Notes: generated from the letters alone by a model not told the origin. Positions 17,872 to 27,635 are shown, numbered from the stretch's first letter. The stretch: 64,000 nt of DNA from Planococcus citreus (GCF_003664125.1 NZ_RCCP01000006.1:33698-97697), one strand, 5' to 3'. Numbers and translations are program-made.

Positions 17872-20514
17872 TCAACGGAACACTTCTTCGATATCGCTTT
17901 CCGTAATTAGCACCGTTCTCGCTTTGCTGCCATTCTGTTCGGAGATGAAACCATATTCTTCAATCAAGTCCATCAAACGGGCGGCCCGGTTATAGCCGAT
18001 ATGGAATTTCCGCTGCAAAAGCGAAGTCGATGCGCTTCCTTGCGACATGATGAAACGGCAGGCTTCCTCGAATAAATCATCCTGTTCGGCAGGTGACTGG
18101 CTGCGCTGGATCAATTCCTCTTCTTTGAAGATATAATCAGGCTCGCCTTGTGCACGCACATGGGCGATGACTTTTTCGATTTCATCATCTGTTACAAAAG
18201 TTCCCTGCAAGCGGTTCGGAGCGGCCATGCCATTCCCCAAATACAGCATGTCCCCTCGCCCAAGCAAACGCTCTGCTCCTTGGGTATCCAAAATCGTCCG
18301 GCTGTCCACTTGCGACGAGACAGAAAAAGCGATGCGCGTCGGAATATTGGATTTGATCAAGCCTGTAATGACGTCTACAGACGGGCGTTGGGTGGCGATC
18401 ACCAAATGGATTCCGCAGGCGCGCGCTTTTTGAGCAATGCGGCAAATGGAATCTTCCACATCAGAAGGTGACATCATCATCAAATCGGCCAATTCATCAA
18501 TGACGATCAAGATATACGGCAGATGCTGTGCCGGCTGCCCTTTGTCATTGACCATTTTATTGTAACGATCTAAATCGCGGACACCAGTATGGGCGAAAAG
18601 CTGATAACGGCGTTCCATTTCCTCCACGGCCCATTTCAAAGAAGCGGTCGCTGCCTTAACATCTGTAATGACGGGGCTGACCAAATGCGGAATATGATTA
18701 TAAGGAGCCAGTTCCACCATTTTCGGGTCAATCAACAGCATTTTCAAATCGCGAGGCGAAGATTGGTACAGCAGGCTCACGAGCAGCGAGTTGATGCATA
18801 CGCTTTTCCCGGACCCTGTAGCGCCCGCGATCAGGCCGTGTGGCATCTTACGCAAATCAAGCGTGACCGGATTCCCGGCCAAGTCGAGGCCGAGCGCTGC
18901 TTCAAGCGGTGAATCCGAAGCCTTGAAATTCGGGCTTCCGATAACTTCCGACAAACGCACTGCGCGGCTTTGGCGGTTCGGAATCTCGATGCCAATCGAG
19001 CTTTTTCCGGGAATCGGCGCTTGAATGCGGATATCACGGGCTGCAAGCGCCAATTTCAAATCATCGGCCAAGTTGCGGATTTTGCTCACTTTAATTCCTT
19101 GCGCCACACGCAGCTCAAAACGGGTGACGGCCGGCCCTTGCACCGTTCCGACAATCTCTGCCTTGATCTGGAAATGAGACAAAGCTTCGATAAGGCGCTC
19201 GCCTTGTTCTTGCATCCACGTTTCATCTTTCAAGTCATTTTCAGGCTCTAGCAGATACTCATGGCCAGGCAATTGATACCCGGTATAGCTTTTTTCATCA
19301 TCATTTACAGGTTCAGCTGCGGTTTTCTCTATTAATGCCGTTTTTTTTTCCGCTGTCGGTGCTTGCTGTTGTTTCGGCAAACGATCTTTATCCGATTTCA
19401 ACATCAACACATTGAATGGCACTGTTCGTTCTTTTTTGCCTTTTTCCTGTGCTTTCGCTTGCGGCAATACCGGTTTCGGCTCCGGGCTATGTATAGGTTT
19501 TTCACGCTCGGGTTCCGGCTGTGACGTTTGTGCCGTTTCTGCATGTGTTTCCGATTCCGTTACAGGCGGTTCAACAATTGCTGTTGGGCCGCCTTTGCCT
19601 GTATCTTCCTCGGAGACTCCGCCATTCTCTTCAGCGTTGCCAGCATCCGCCACCTCGTTCGATGGCTGTTCTTGCTCGGCTGTGCGGTAAACCCTCACTT
19701 CCGCTTGTTCAGGTTCTTGTTCAAGCGTTTTTTCAGGTTCTTGTTCCACTTTTTGGTTTTTCGGCAATAAATCCTGAAGGCTGCGGTCTGCCCATTCATA
19801 ATGGGGTTCAGGCTTTTTTTCAGGTTGTTGGTCTTCTCCCATTTCTGCTTTTTCATGTGTTTTTTCACTGATAGGTTCAGTTTCTGGAGCTTGCTCATTA
19901 TGCTCTACAGGCTTATATACCGTTGTTTCCAAATTAGAACCTGGTTTTTTTGACTGCGGCAAACGGTCGTCACTTTTTTTGTACAATTCTTGCAGGCTGC
20001 GCTGCGACCAATCATTTTTGCGTTCAAGCTCTGCTTTCTTTTTCGCTTCCTGTTCCAATAATTCATCGATTGGCGTCGGACGGTCTGTAAATCCATGCAC
20101 AGGGGAAGCTACACGCGTCGGCTGGAAGCGCCGCGTCGTGTTACCTGGAAGATCAAGGCCCTGCGGTTCAGCTGTTTTGGGCACATGGGGGCGTTTTTTC
20201 TTATTGCGCCCTGCATTTGGTTTCGGCAATTTCCCGCTCGGTTCCAAAGCATCGAGTTCATAAGTCTTTTCTTCCGTTGCTTTTAAAGGAACATCAACAC
20301 GCGGCTTTTCTTCACGCCGTTCGGGTTTGCGGTTTTCTACAGGCAAGCCTTTTGCTTCTTCGTCGGAAATGAGCGGAAACCGGAATGGCGCCGGCTTGCT
20401 TTCCTGCGGTTTCGGCTCAACGTGCTGTGTTTCTTCACTGCGCACGAACGGCTTTTCTTCTGTTTCAGTGTCTTCTGAGAACATTTTATTCCACATGTTT
20501 TTCATCCAGCTCAT
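17872..20514 (-). CDS. sftA: soluble FtsK-family DNA translocase SftA
   Basis: 880 aa ATP-driven DNA pump that clears chromosome ends from the closing septum. Unlike FtsK/SpoIIIE it has no membrane segments. Residues 1-~370 are a charged, Pro/Glu/Lys-rich linker holding two short copies of a W-x2-RSLQ-L motif (at Trp169 and Trp241), then the conserved PFNVLMLKSDK segment. The motor follows, with Walker A GATGSGKS at 564-571 and Walker B ILIVIDELADL, then a winged-helix gamma domain (~810-880: QRKFHIGYNRAARLMD) that reads DNA polarity. It starts 2 nt after the ytpR stop, so it is co-transcribed with ytpQ-ytpR. Confidence 0.94.
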   Translation of the reverse strand: MSWMKNMWNKMFSEDTETEEKPFVRSEETQHVEPKPQESKPAPFRFPLISDEEAKGLPVENRKPERREEKPRVDVPLKATEEKTYELDALEPSGKLPKPNAGRNKKKRPHVPKTAEPQGLDLPGNTTRRFQPTRVASPVHGFTDRPTPIDELLEQEAKKKAELERKNDWSQRSLQELYKKSDDRLPQSKKPGSNLETTVYKPVEHNEQAPETEPISEKTHEKAEMGEDQQPEKKPEPHYEWADRSLQDLLPKNQKVEQEPEKTLEQEPEQAEVRVYRTAEQEQPSNEVADAGNAEENGGVSEEDTGKGGPTAIVEPPVTESETHAETAQTSQPEPEREKPIHSPEPKPVLPQAKAQEKGKKERTVPFNVLMLKSDKDRLPKQQQAPTAEKKTALIEKTAAEPVNDDEKSYTGYQLPGHEYLLEPENDLKDETWMQEQGERLIEALSHFQIKAEIVGTVQGPAVTRFELRVAQGIKVSKIRNLADDLKLALAARDIRIQAPIPGKSSIGIEIPNRQSRAVRLSEVIGSPNFKASDSPLEAALGLDLAGNPVTLDLRKMPHGLIAGATGSGKSVCINSLLVSLLYQSSPRDLKMLLIDPKMVELAPYNHIPHLVSPVITDVKAATASLKWAVEEMERRYQLFAHTGVRDLDRYNKMVNDKGQPAQHLPYILIVIDELADLMMMSPSDVEDSICRIAQKARACGIHLVIATQRPSVDVITGLIKSNIPTRIAFSVSSQVDSRTILDTQGAERLLGRGDMLYLGNGMAAPNRLQGTFVTDDEIEKVIAHVRAQGEPDYIFKEEELIQRSQSPAEQDDLFEEACRFIMSQGSASTSLLQRKFHIGYNRAARLMDLIEEYGFISEQNGSKARTVLITESDIEEVFR

Positions 20515-20516
20515 CG

Positions 20517-21125
20517 TTACACCTTCATTTCAAATGGAGATCCTGTTTGCGCATCTTCCGGCAATACCAAAATTCCTTTTTCCGCCGGTGCATCCGGCAA
20601 GTCCAATTCTTTCGCAGAGCAAATCATGCCGCTAGAAGCGACGCCGCGCAATTCTGCATCGCGGATGACCATACCGGAAGGCATAACCGCCCCGACTTTG
20701 GCGACGACCACTTTTTGGCCAGCCTCCACATTAGGCGCGCCGCAAACGATTTGCAAGGTTTCTTCGCCGACCGCCACTTGGCACACATTCAATTTATCCG
20801 CATTCGGGTGCTTGTCTTTCGACGCTACATAGCCGACAACGAATTTCGGTGTCAAATCAACTTCCAGCGTATGGGAGACGCCGTTTTTCTCCAATGCATT
20901 TTGAAGCGCTGTCACGAGTGCTTCCGTCACTTCCACAGGCTGCCCTTCCGGCAAATCTGCGTAATCGCTTGCCTGGAACAGGTTGAAACCGGCGATTTCC
21001 TGTTGGTCATTTTTGATCAAGGTTACATCCCCAAATTGTTCTGTGTGGATTTTATCCGGTTTTTCCAATGTCAATTGAACGAGCAGCACGTCGCCCACGC
21101 CTTGTTTGTTATAGAATGCATTCAT
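20517..21125 (-). CDS. ytpR: tRNA-binding domain protein YtpR
   Basis: 202 aa. A DUF4479-type N-terminal domain (~1-90) is followed by an EMAP/PheT-like tRNA-binding OB-fold (~92-200: VGYVASKDKHPNADKLNVCQ, IVCGAPNVEAGQKVVVAKVGA). The domain binds structured RNA in related proteins; the cellular target is unknown. Start ATG overlaps the ytpQ stop (ATGA), so translation is coupled. Sits in ytpQ-ytpR-sftA. Confidence 0.9.
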   Translation of the reverse strand: MNAFYNKQGVGDVLLVQLTLEKPDKIHTEQFGDVTLIKNDQQEIAGFNLFQASDYADLPEGQPVEVTEALVTALQNALEKNGVSHTLEVDLTPKFVVGYVASKDKHPNADKLNVCQVAVGEETLQIVCGAPNVEAGQKVVVAKVGAVMPSGMVIRDAELRGVASSGMICSAKELDLPDAPAEKGILVLPEDAQTGSPFEMKV

Positions 21126-21937
21126 TTTTTATCGTTCTCCTTCTCGGGTCTGTTTTTCGCTAAGATGAATATCGGTTCAAGCGCCTCGTTTTCATAGACG
21201 AACGACAAGGACGTAATCGGCACTTTGCCGTTCGTGAAGAAATGCATTGCCATCTGGGCAAGCACATCGTATCCGGTCTCGTTGCGGATATCCCCGATGA
21301 TCAAGACGTCTTGATGGGGAACTGAGACTGTCATATCCCCTTGTACTTTCTTTTTCATATCTTTCAAAAATGTTTCATTCAAGATGCGCGTGGCATCATA
21401 ACCATCATTTTCGTTCAGGAAATAGAAGACATTTCCTGCCACATGGTCTTCTTTGACAGCCGTTTTCAATTTTTTCACTTGGAATTTAGCGATTTCCTGC
21501 ACTTGATCGGCTGTCAGCGCTAGGTTTTCCAACACTTTTTCATCAATTAACCGGTAAGTCTTCCCGGCATCGAGAGCGTAATAAATACGTGTTTCTGCCG
21601 TGTGGGGCGATGTCAGGAAACGATGGCCTTCACGCGATTCTTCCGGAAACGAAGTCGAGCGGATGACCGGGTAAATATGCTGCTCGCCCGGCAATTCCCC
21701 TTCCGACTCGCGTTCCATCGCCTGGAAAGTTTGGGAAATCGTGTAGGCGATTTCTTCAATTGCTGAATCGCCTTTTGTTTCGAAACGGTTGATCACTTGC
21801 GGCAAGGAAATGGTCATGCCTTTCCCCAGCTTTTTATGCCTAACATTTGCGATATCTTTTTGGCGGTCCAATGTCCAGCTCAACTGGTCATTTGCAACCC
21901 GCTCTTTCAGTATAGTAAATAACTCGGCGGATTTCAT
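21122..21937 (-). CDS. ytpQ: DUF1444 family protein YtpQ
   Basis: 271 aa soluble protein of unknown function, widely kept in Bacillales. It shows the DUF1444 features of an alpha/beta protein with segments ISLPQVINRFE, YPVIRSTSFP and DVLIIGDIRNETGYDVLAQM. AGGAGG precedes the ATG at 21937; the reading frame is open for a further 87 codons upstream but that part has no family resemblance and is out of the coding pattern of the thioredoxin gene it overlaps. First gene of the coupled ytpQ-ytpR-sftA unit. Confidence 0.88.
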   Translation of the reverse strand: MKSAELFTILKERVANDQLSWTLDRQKDIANVRHKKLGKGMTISLPQVINRFETKGDSAIEEIAYTISQTFQAMERESEGELPGEQHIYPVIRSTSFPEESREGHRFLTSPHTAETRIYYALDAGKTYRLIDEKVLENLALTADQVQEIAKFQVKKLKTAVKEDHVAGNVFYFLNENDGYDATRILNETFLKDMKKKVQGDMTVSVPHQDVLIIGDIRNETGYDVLAQMAMHFFTNGKVPITSLSFVYENEALEPIFILAKNRPEKENDKK

Positions 21938-21959
21938 TCCTAATTTCCTCCTTTTCACA

Positions 21960-22000
21960 AACAAACGGTTCATCCTGCACACAGGAGAACCGTTTGCCCT
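21960..22000 (-). terminator. hairpin between ytpP and ytpQ (weak terminator or attenuator)
   Basis: AAACGGTTC...GAACCGTTT arms with an inner CCTG/CAGG pairing; on the minus strand the tail is only GTTTGTTTG, so termination may be partial. Confidence 0.55.
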
Positions 22001-22001
22001 T

Positions 22002-22319
22002 TTATTTCGACAGGTTGGAGATAAACGATTCAATTTCCTCCTGCGTCTTGCGGTCGCGGCTGACAAAGCGCCCTTGCTCGTCGCCTTCACGGAATCCAAG
22101 GAAACTCGGGATTCCATAGATATCTTTTTCGATGCATAGGTCGATGAATTCGTCCCGGTCGACCGAGATAAAAGTATAGTCGCTGAATTTTTCTTCAATG
22201 TCAGGCATGATCGGATCGATCACCCGGCAATCCGGGCACCATCCGGCCGTAAACATGAAAATGACGTTCTCTGAGTTTGCCAGTTGCGTAAACTGCTGGA
22301 CTGACTGCAATTTTTCCAT
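22002..22319 (-). CDS. ytpP: thioredoxin-like protein YtpP
   Basis: 105 aa, a complete thioredoxin fold. The active site is WCPDC (about 31-35) rather than WCGPC, followed by RVIDPIMPDIEEKFSDYTF, and the cis-proline is in YGIPSFLGF. It probably acts as a cytosolic disulfide reductase or as a partner in thiol stress. AGAGGAG precedes the ATG at 22319, which rules out a longer open frame. Lies 5 nt after the stop of the lipoprotein gene. Confidence 0.9.
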   Translation of the reverse strand: MEKLQSVQQFTQLANSENVIFMFTAGWCPDCRVIDPIMPDIEEKFSDYTFISVDRDEFIDLCIEKDIYGIPSFLGFREGDEQGRFVSRDRKTQEEIESFISNLSK

Positions 22320-22324
22320 ATCGT

Positions 22325-22843
22325 TCACTCCTCTTTTGCCGCTTCGATGGAACGGGCAGTTTTCATCATCCATTCCATATGGTTTCGAAGCGCGGCTTGT
22401 TCTGTAATCGTTGAAAGTTTCGCGCCTCCGGAACTGACCACCAATTCATAGCGGTCTTCTGCAATCGTCCGGACCGTGACGAAACCGAACCGGCCATGCT
22501 GGCTGAATTTCTCATCAGCAAGCCACGTTTCTTCCGGATTCGCTTTTTGCAAATCGTAGAAGAACGTGCTGTCCGGTGCTTCGTTTGGGTTGAGGAACAA
22601 CGCAAACGCTTGGCTGCCGCGGGTGATCAATACATTATGATCATCTGAAGGCTGTTCCACTTCATAGCCCCCGGGAACATACAGCTCCGTTTCGCCGGCG
22701 GTTTCGTTCGGTTCCGGCGCCTCCTCTTCAAATGCCGCCCTGGCGCTTGATACGCCTTCCACCAGCTCGTCCTCTGGACTGACACAGCCAGCGAGGATCA
22801 GGACTGACGAAAACAACATCATTTGTAAACCCATTCGAAGCAC
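22325..22843 (-). CDS. predicted lipoprotein, unknown function
   Basis: 172 aa. Starts with GTG after GAGGGGGA. The N-terminal signal peptide ends in the lipobox LAGC (Cys19 or so), so the mature protein is lipid-anchored on the outer face of the membrane. An acidic linker (EEEAPEPNETAGETE) leads to a small domain of ~110 residues with VTVRTIAEDRYELVVSSGGAKL. It resembles hypothetical lipoproteins of the family seen between DUF84 and ytpP genes in relatives, but I cannot assign a function. Same strand and tight spacing with ytpP suggest co-transcription. Confidence 0.75.
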   Translation of the reverse strand: MLRMGLQMMLFSSVLILAGCVSPEDELVEGVSSARAAFEEEAPEPNETAGETELYVPGGYEVEQPSDDHNVLITRGSQAFALFLNPNEAPDSTFFYDLQKANPEETWLADEKFSQHGRFGFVTVRTIAEDRYELVVSSGGAKLSTITEQAALRNHMEWMMKTARSIEAAKEE

Positions 22844-22966
22844 AGCATTTCCCCCTCTTTTTCTCCATCAGCTGCCCGTTTCCTGACTCATGCAGAAAAA
22901 CGGGCTTGGTTGAATAAGCTTTTCTTTTCTAGCTACATTTTAAAGATGTTTAAGGGCACATGCAAC

Positions 22967-23476
22967 TTAATCGCTGTTTGCCTGCCATTGCCCGAACAAT
23001 AAGACGATGATTTGTGAAAACATCTCGACCCGGTTCAGCTTGCCGGCAGTCAAAATGCCGATCGCTCCTTTATGATGGCGGATTCCCGTTTCTTGTGCAT
23101 AGCGGTCCATGACAGGGCCGAGTTCTTCGCCAGCTCGCAAAAGCATGGCAATTTCCGCAGGCAATGGCACTTGCGCACCGCCTGCAACATATACAGCACC
23201 ACTAGACGTCACGAGGGCTCCCCAGTTGCACAAATACAATGTCCCGTCGAGTTCAAAAACACCGCCCTCCAATCCGATTGCTGCGTCACAATCCCCAAGC
23301 ACATGATGGGCGCGATTGATCGCTCCGGCTTTGGTTTCTTCAATGGAAAATGGCTGTGCTGAAACACCTGATTGTGCTTCTTGTTGATTGATTTCTGCCT
23401 GAATGCCCAACTTCTCAAGAGCTGATGCGACTGCCCCGGTTTTAGCCGGATTGGTCGATGCCACACATAATTTCAT
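22967..23476 (-). CDS. DUF84 inosine/xanthosine triphosphatase (YjjX-like)
   Basis: 169 aa. The N-terminal signature ASTNPAKTGAVASALEKLG, a conserved ETKAGAINRA and IGLEGGVFE place it in the DUF84/YjjX family, which hydrolyses non-canonical purine triphosphates (ITP, XTP) and so protects RNA and DNA from deaminated bases. AAAGGAG precedes the ATG at 23476. It follows the M42 peptidase on the same strand. The enzymatic role is a family inference. Confidence 0.82.
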   Translation of the reverse strand: MKLCVASTNPAKTGAVASALEKLGIQAEINQQEAQSGVSAQPFSIEETKAGAINRAHHVLGDCDAAIGLEGGVFELDGTLYLCNWGALVTSSGAVYVAGGAQVPLPAEIAMLLRAGEELGPVMDRYAQETGIRHHKGAIGILTAGKLNRVEMFSQIIVLLFGQWQANSD

Positions 23477-23522
23477 TTCTCTCTCTCCTTTGCATCGCGG
23501 TAAATTTTTATTCACAACTAGA

Positions 23523-23548
23523 TAAAAAGCGGCCCGGGGGCCGCTTTT
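23523..23548 (-). terminator. terminator of the M42 aminopeptidase gene
   Basis: AAAAGCGGCC / GGCCGCTTTTTA hairpin on the minus strand immediately after the stop. Confidence 0.88.
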
Positions 23549-23550
23549 CG

Positions 23551-24624
23551 TCAGACGTTTTGTTTGATTGTGTCAATCGTCGACTGGTCTGTAGCTTTCA
23601 CCAATTTCACGAGCAGCTCTTTGGCCGCTGCGTAATCGTCGGTGTGGATGACCGAGGCGGAAGTATGGATATAGCGCGAGCAGATGCCGATGACGGAACT
23701 CGGAATGCCTTCGTTGGCGATGTGGACTTTTCCAGCATCTGTTCCGCCTTGCGAAACGAAATACTGATAGGGGATGTTATGTGTTTCAGCAGTATCGAGA
23801 ATGAATTCACGCATGCCGCGATGCGTGACCATCGTGCGGTCGAGGATGCGCAATAGCGCCCCTTTCCCTAACTGGCCGAATTCGTTCTTGTCCCCTGTCG
23901 CATCGTTTGCCGGACTTGCGTCCAGCGCATAAAAGATATCCGGCTGGATCAAATTGGCTGCCGTCTGCGCACCGCGAAGGCCGACTTCTTCCATGACCGT
24001 CGCGCCGGAGAACAATTGGTTCGGCAAGGACTCGCCTTGCAATTCTTTGAGCAACTCAATCGATAAGCCGCAGCCATAGCGGTTGTCCCACGCTTTTGCC
24101 ATGATTTTCTTGTCATTGGCCATCGGCGTGAACGGGCTGAATGGGACGATTTGCTGTCCAGGGCGAACGCCCATCGACAATGCATCATCCTTATCATCTG
24201 CGCCAATATCGATCAGCATGTTCTTGATGTCCATCGGCTTTTGGCGCGTTGCCTCATCCAGTAGATGCGGCGGGATCGATCCAACGACGCCCGGAACGAT
24301 GCGGTCTCCTGCAACTACGTCTACACGCATGGCGAGCATGACTTGATTCCACCAGCCGCCGAGCGGTTGAAAGCGCAGCATGCCATTATCGGTGATTTGC
24401 GTTACCATGAAGCCGACTTCGTCCATATGGCCGGCTACCATGACGCGCGGCCCGTCTTGTGCGCCTTTTTTGACGCCGAATATGCTGCCGAGATTATCCG
24501 AGATAATGTCGTCCGAATATTTTTCAAGCTCGCTGCGCATGAACTTGCGCACGGCATGTTCATTGCCGGGTGCTCCCGGAAGCTCGGTTAAGGTTTTAAA
24601 CATCGCTCTTGTATCCTGGTTCAT
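23551..24624 (-). CDS. ytoP: M42-family metallo-aminopeptidase (YtoP type)
   Basis: 357 aa cytosolic di-metal aminopeptidase, probably a large oligomer. M42 metal ligands are seen in [18 protein letters not shown] and [12 protein letters not shown]. The residues DASPAND and a C-terminal [15 protein letters not shown] are typical of the PepA/FrvX/YtoP group, which trims peptides from the N-terminus, often glutamyl. AAGGGGG ribosome site. Divergent from ytzB. Confidence 0.92.
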   Translation of the reverse strand: MNQDTRAMFKTLTELPGAPGNEHAVRKFMRSELEKYSDDIISDNLGSIFGVKKGAQDGPRVMVAGHMDEVGFMVTQITDNGMLRFQPLGGWWNQVMLAMRVDVVAGDRIVPGVVGSIPPHLLDEATRQKPMDIKNMLIDIGADDKDDALSMGVRPGQQIVPFSPFTPMANDKKIMAKAWDNRYGCGLSIELLKELQGESLPNQLFSGATVMEEVGLRGAQTAANLIQPDIFYALDASPANDATGDKNEFGQLGKGALLRILDRTMVTHRGMREFILDTAETHNIPYQYFVSQGGTDAGKVHIANEGIPSSVIGICSRYIHTSASVIHTDDYAAAKELLVKLVKATDQSTIDTIKQNV

Positions 24625-24800
24625 ATGAATTCCCCCTTGATAAGATATGTATGTGCATCCTTTATCAGTTTAGAGCTTTTTCCTTGTGAATGCCAGTTCA
24701 GGTAGTTCGATTGACGAAATATTTTGAGTGCTTGCAGTTCGTTGCGTGCATATTTCCGCTTTATGGTACAATTTAGCCAGAATGCAAAGGAGGGGTTTTC

Positions 24801-25115
24801 ATGAAAAATCGTGATTTGCTCATTGGATTTGCTGCCGGCGCTGCCGCAGCCTATATCGCAAAGGAAGTTTACGAAAACAAACAGACGCTCTACCCGGCCG
24901 ACGATGTGTTGAAGAAGGTCAAACAGTCTTTTAAAGAGGAAGGCCCGATCGACGGTTCGTGGATCTTTATGAAAACCGAACCTTACAACCAGCATGCGGT
25001 CAAAACCGAAGTGTATAAAGGCGGCATCACGCGGCATCGCGACGATGAACTCGAGCAATATGAGTTTCTGGCCGACGCCTATACAGGGGCTGTCTTGGAA
25101 GTCACCAAATCATAG
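24801..25115 (+). CDS. ytzB: small PepSY-like protein (YtzB type)
   Basis: 104 aa. A short N-terminal hydrophobic stretch (LLIGFAAGAAAAYIA, residues 6-20) resembles a membrane anchor. The remainder holds a PepSY-like fold: KKVKQSFKEEGPIDGSWIF...YKGGITRHRDDELEQYEFLADAYTGAVLEV. PepSY domains often inhibit peptidases, and the gene faces an M42 peptidase gene from a shared intergenic region, but the link is only suggestive. AAAGGAGGGG before the ATG; a TACAAT sits ~30 bp upstream. Confidence 0.78.
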   Translation: MKNRDLLIGFAAGAAAAYIAKEVYENKQTLYPADDVLKKVKQSFKEEGPIDGSWIFMKTEPYNQHAVKTEVYKGGITRHRDDELEQYEFLADAYTGAVLEVTKS

Positions 25116-25128
25116 AAGACCTACGTTA

Positions 25129-25162
25129 AAACGCCCTGCGGATATATGCCGCAGGGCGTTTT
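25129..25162. terminator. bidirectional terminator
   Basis: ACGCCCTGCGG / CCGCAGGGCGT perfect stem with short A/T flanks between convergent ytzB and the lactonase gene. Confidence 0.88.
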
Positions 25163-25171
25163 GCCTTCTTT

Positions 25172-26029
25172 TTATTCAAACACTTTTTCTTTGCGTTCGA
25201 GCGCGTCGACCACTTCTTTTCCGTCCTCGTTCCATTTGATGAGGCGATAAAAAGCATCGTGATAGAAGCTAAAATAGAAATTGCCCGGCAGCGCTTCTTT
25301 CATCAATTTGTCTTTTGCATAGATCGAATCCATCGGGTAATCGTCGAATGCCAATACCCACAGCGGATTTTGATGGGCATGGGTTGGCATGATATCGCCC
25401 ATATGGAGAATCGTCTCCCCGTTCTGTTCGAACTTGATGACGCTATGGCCGTTTGAATGGCCGCCGGTGTGAATCATGGTGATCGCATCGAATACGGTCA
25501 CTTTGTCGGTAAAGGTTTCGACCTGTCCGGTGATTGGCTCCCAATTTTCTTTCCAATACGTATTGCGTGAGCGGATGTTCGGGTTTTGCATTTCTTCCCA
25601 TTCCACAGCCGATACGTAAATTTTTGCGTTCGGGAACGCAGAGACGTATCCTTCGCCTTGTTTTTTCGTCAGGCCGGCCGCATGATCGCCGTGAAGATGC
25701 GTCATCAACACCGTGTCAATATCTTCTGCAGACAAGCCGAGCTCTTCTAGTTCCTCTTCCACACGCGACTCCGAGGAAACGCCTAGGTTGCGCTTTTGGC
25801 GATCGGTCAATTTGCCATTGCCGAGTCCGCTGTCAACAAGGATATTATGGCCATCGAACTGGACCAAAATCGGATGCGTCGGCAATTCGATCTGGTTCTG
25901 CCCATTTGCAGGATAACGTTTCGACCACACCACTTTCGGGACCACGCCAAACATCGTGCCTCCGTCGAGCCAAGTCACCCCACCATCAAGCCAAGTTAAC
26001 AACATATCGTGAAATTGAAATTTCTGCAT
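25172..26029 (-). CDS. ytnP: metallo-beta-lactamase fold hydrolase, YtnP-like lactonase
   Basis: 285 aa MBL-fold enzyme. The metal motif [10 protein letters not shown] (HxHxDH), a GGHSNGH ligand and a later metal-bridging aspartate in HMGDIMP are intact. The N-terminal [20 protein letters not shown] is typical of the YtnP/AiiA-like group that hydrolyses homoserine-lactone-type signals (quorum quenching in Bacillus). Substrate here is inferred. Position before trmB matches B. subtilis ytnP. GGGGGAG precedes the ATG. Confidence 0.85.
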   Translation of the reverse strand: MQKFQFHDMLLTWLDGGVTWLDGGTMFGVVPKVVWSKRYPANGQNQIELPTHPILVQFDGHNILVDSGLGNGKLTDRQKRNLGVSSESRVEEELEELGLSAEDIDTVLMTHLHGDHAAGLTKKQGEGYVSAFPNAKIYVSAVEWEEMQNPNIRSRNTYWKENWEPITGQVETFTDKVTVFDAITMIHTGGHSNGHSVIKFEQNGETILHMGDIMPTHAHQNPLWVLAFDDYPMDSIYAKDKLMKEALPGNFYFSFYHDAFYRLIKWNEDGKEVVDALERKEKVFE

Positions 26030-26054
26030 ACAAACTCCCCCTTATGAGTTGATG

Positions 26055-26702
26055 TTACGCTTGGAATTTCGCCTCCAGCCGGTAGATCGGCTGCCCTTTT
26101 TTCAAAAACTTCTCTTCATATTCCGTCATGATGTTCCATTCCGGCTCGTTGGCGTGAAGATCCAGCGATACATTCTTCAATAACATACCATATTCGGAAA
26201 TGCTCGTGAGCGAATATTCAAAAAGTCCGCGGTTATCGGTCTTGAAATGAATTTCGCCTTCTTCAGGCAACACACGCTCATACAATTTCAGGAAACTCTC
26301 ATGAGTTAAACGTCGTTTCGCGTGTCGCGTCTTCGGCCAAGGATCCGAAAAGTTCAAGTAGACGCGATCGATCTCGTTTGCTTCGAAGAACGTTTCAAGC
26401 TCTTGTGCATTCACTTGCAACAGACGCAAGTTCGGGATGCCGCCTTCTGGCTCTAACGCCCCTTGAAGCGCCGTCACGATCACGCTTTCAAATAATTCAA
26501 TTCCAATGTAATTGATGTCCGGATTGGATTGAGCCATGCCTGTAATGAAGCGGCCTTTCCCGCTTCCTGCCTCAATGTGGATCGGGCGATCATTGCCAAA
26601 CTCTTCGTGCCATTTGCCTTTCAACGCTTCCGGATTGGGAATGACGATTTCCGGATGGGCTTCGATCAACTCTGCCGCCCATGGTTTATATCTTGCTCTC
26701 AT
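26055..26702 (-). CDS. trmB: tRNA (guanine-N7-)-methyltransferase
   Basis: 215 aa class I SAM methyltransferase making m7G46 in tRNA variable loops. It starts RARYKPWA as the family does. The SAM site is [13 protein letters not shown] and the hallmark [13 protein letters not shown] loop is intact, followed by [13 protein letters not shown]. Length is normal. Between the YtnP-like gene and a lipid kinase on the same strand, as a small cluster. Confidence 0.96.
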   Translation of the reverse strand: MRARYKPWAAELIEAHPEIVIPNPEALKGKWHEEFGNDRPIHIEAGSGKGRFITGMAQSNPDINYIGIELFESVIVTALQGALEPEGGIPNLRLLQVNAQELETFFEANEIDRVYLNFSDPWPKTRHAKRRLTHESFLKLYERVLPEEGEIHFKTDNRGLFEYSLTSISEYGMLLKNVSLDLHANEPEWNIMTEYEEKFLKKGQPIYRLEAKFQA

Positions 26703-26723
26703 GTATAGACATCCTCTTTCTGG

Positions 26724-27635
26724 TTATAATTTTGCTTGTTGCCATTGTGTGGCTGAAACACAAAACTCGAGTGGTTCTTGCGCATCCGCCATTCCTGCAT
26801 CGTCCCCGTCCACATGACGCGGCACTGGGCGATCCACGGCGAGCGAAAAATGCTTGCCGCTGAACTGCACGACTTCCGGAAATTTCGTATGGCTTCCGCT
26901 AAATACCGTACCAAAAACGGCCAGTAGTTTCAATCTCGGCAGGCGGTGGACGACCGTCAGTTCGAGCAGGCCATCGTGGACAGACGAATTAGGTGAAATC
27001 TTCATACCCCCGCCAAAATACGCTTGATTGCTGACAGTAGCAAGCCACACATCCTCATAATGATAAACCGTTCCAGACGATTCGACAGTGAGACGGAATT
27101 TCTTAAACGCAAATAAGGTCGTGACGACAAAAACCAAATATGCCAATTTGCCGAGCCCGAACTTATTGAGCCATAGCTTCGTCCGCGAACGATTGACAGC
27201 ATGCGCGACGGCAGCATCAAAGCCGATGCCCGAACTGCTGGCAAATAGCTGCTCCGGTTGAACGCCTACTTGCCCGATATCGGTCAGCAATCCTCTAGGG
27301 TTTGCCAAAAAACGGCTGATTTCCTGCGTGGTGGAAAAACAACTGAAGCTGCGCGCGAAATCATTGCCTGAGCCGGCGGGTACCGAAGCGATGAATAAAA
27401 GCTCAGTCCCCGCCGATGCTGCAGCAATTTCACGCATCGTCCCGTCTCCGCCGAAGCCGATCACCAAGGTCTTCCGTGCCCTTGCTTTCAATTGTTCAAC
27501 TATTTGAAATGCATGCCCTGGAGAACGGGTGATGAATTGCTCGAAAGGAAAATCGATCGTTTCGGAAAACTTGCGCCATTTCCTAAATGCCGCCCCGTTG
27601 CCGGCTGTTGGGTTAATGATAAAGACAATTTCCAT
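26724..27635 (-). CDS. diacylglycerol/lipid kinase family protein (YtlR-like)
   Basis: 303 aa soluble or peripheral kinase of the DagK catalytic family. It opens INPTAGNGAA and has the nucleotide motif GFGGDGTMREI plus SVPAGSGNDFARS and GGGMKISPNSSVHDG in the C-terminal beta domain. Members phosphorylate diacylglycerol or undecaprenol-like lipids; the substrate of this subgroup is not established. Ribosome site AGGGAAA; 18 nt after the thpR-like gene. Confidence 0.85.
   Translation of the reverse strand: MEIVFIINPTAGNGAAFRKWRKFSETIDFPFEQFITRSPGHAFQIVEQLKARARKTLVIGFGGDGTMREIAAASAGTELLFIASVPAGSGNDFARSFSCFSTTQEISRFLANPRGLLTDIGQVGVQPEQLFASSSGIGFDAAVAHAVNRSRTKLWLNKFGLGKLAYLVFVVTTLFAFKKFRLTVESSGTVYHYEDVWLATVSNQAYFGGGMKISPNSSVHDGLLELTVVHRLPRLKLLAVFGTVFSGSHTKFPEVVQFSGKHFSLAVDRPVPRHVDGDDAGMADAQEPLEFCVSATQWQQAKL

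Noticed and set aside
21938..22198. 87-residue N-terminal extension of YtpQ
   Set aside because: Overlaps ytpP in another frame, runs through a hairpin, has no family resemblance, and a strong ribosome site marks the ATG at 21937.
25920..26029. Tandem TWLDGG duplication at the start of the lactonase as a recent repeat
   Set aside because: YtnP-type proteins normally have two related GG segments here, so it is a family feature.
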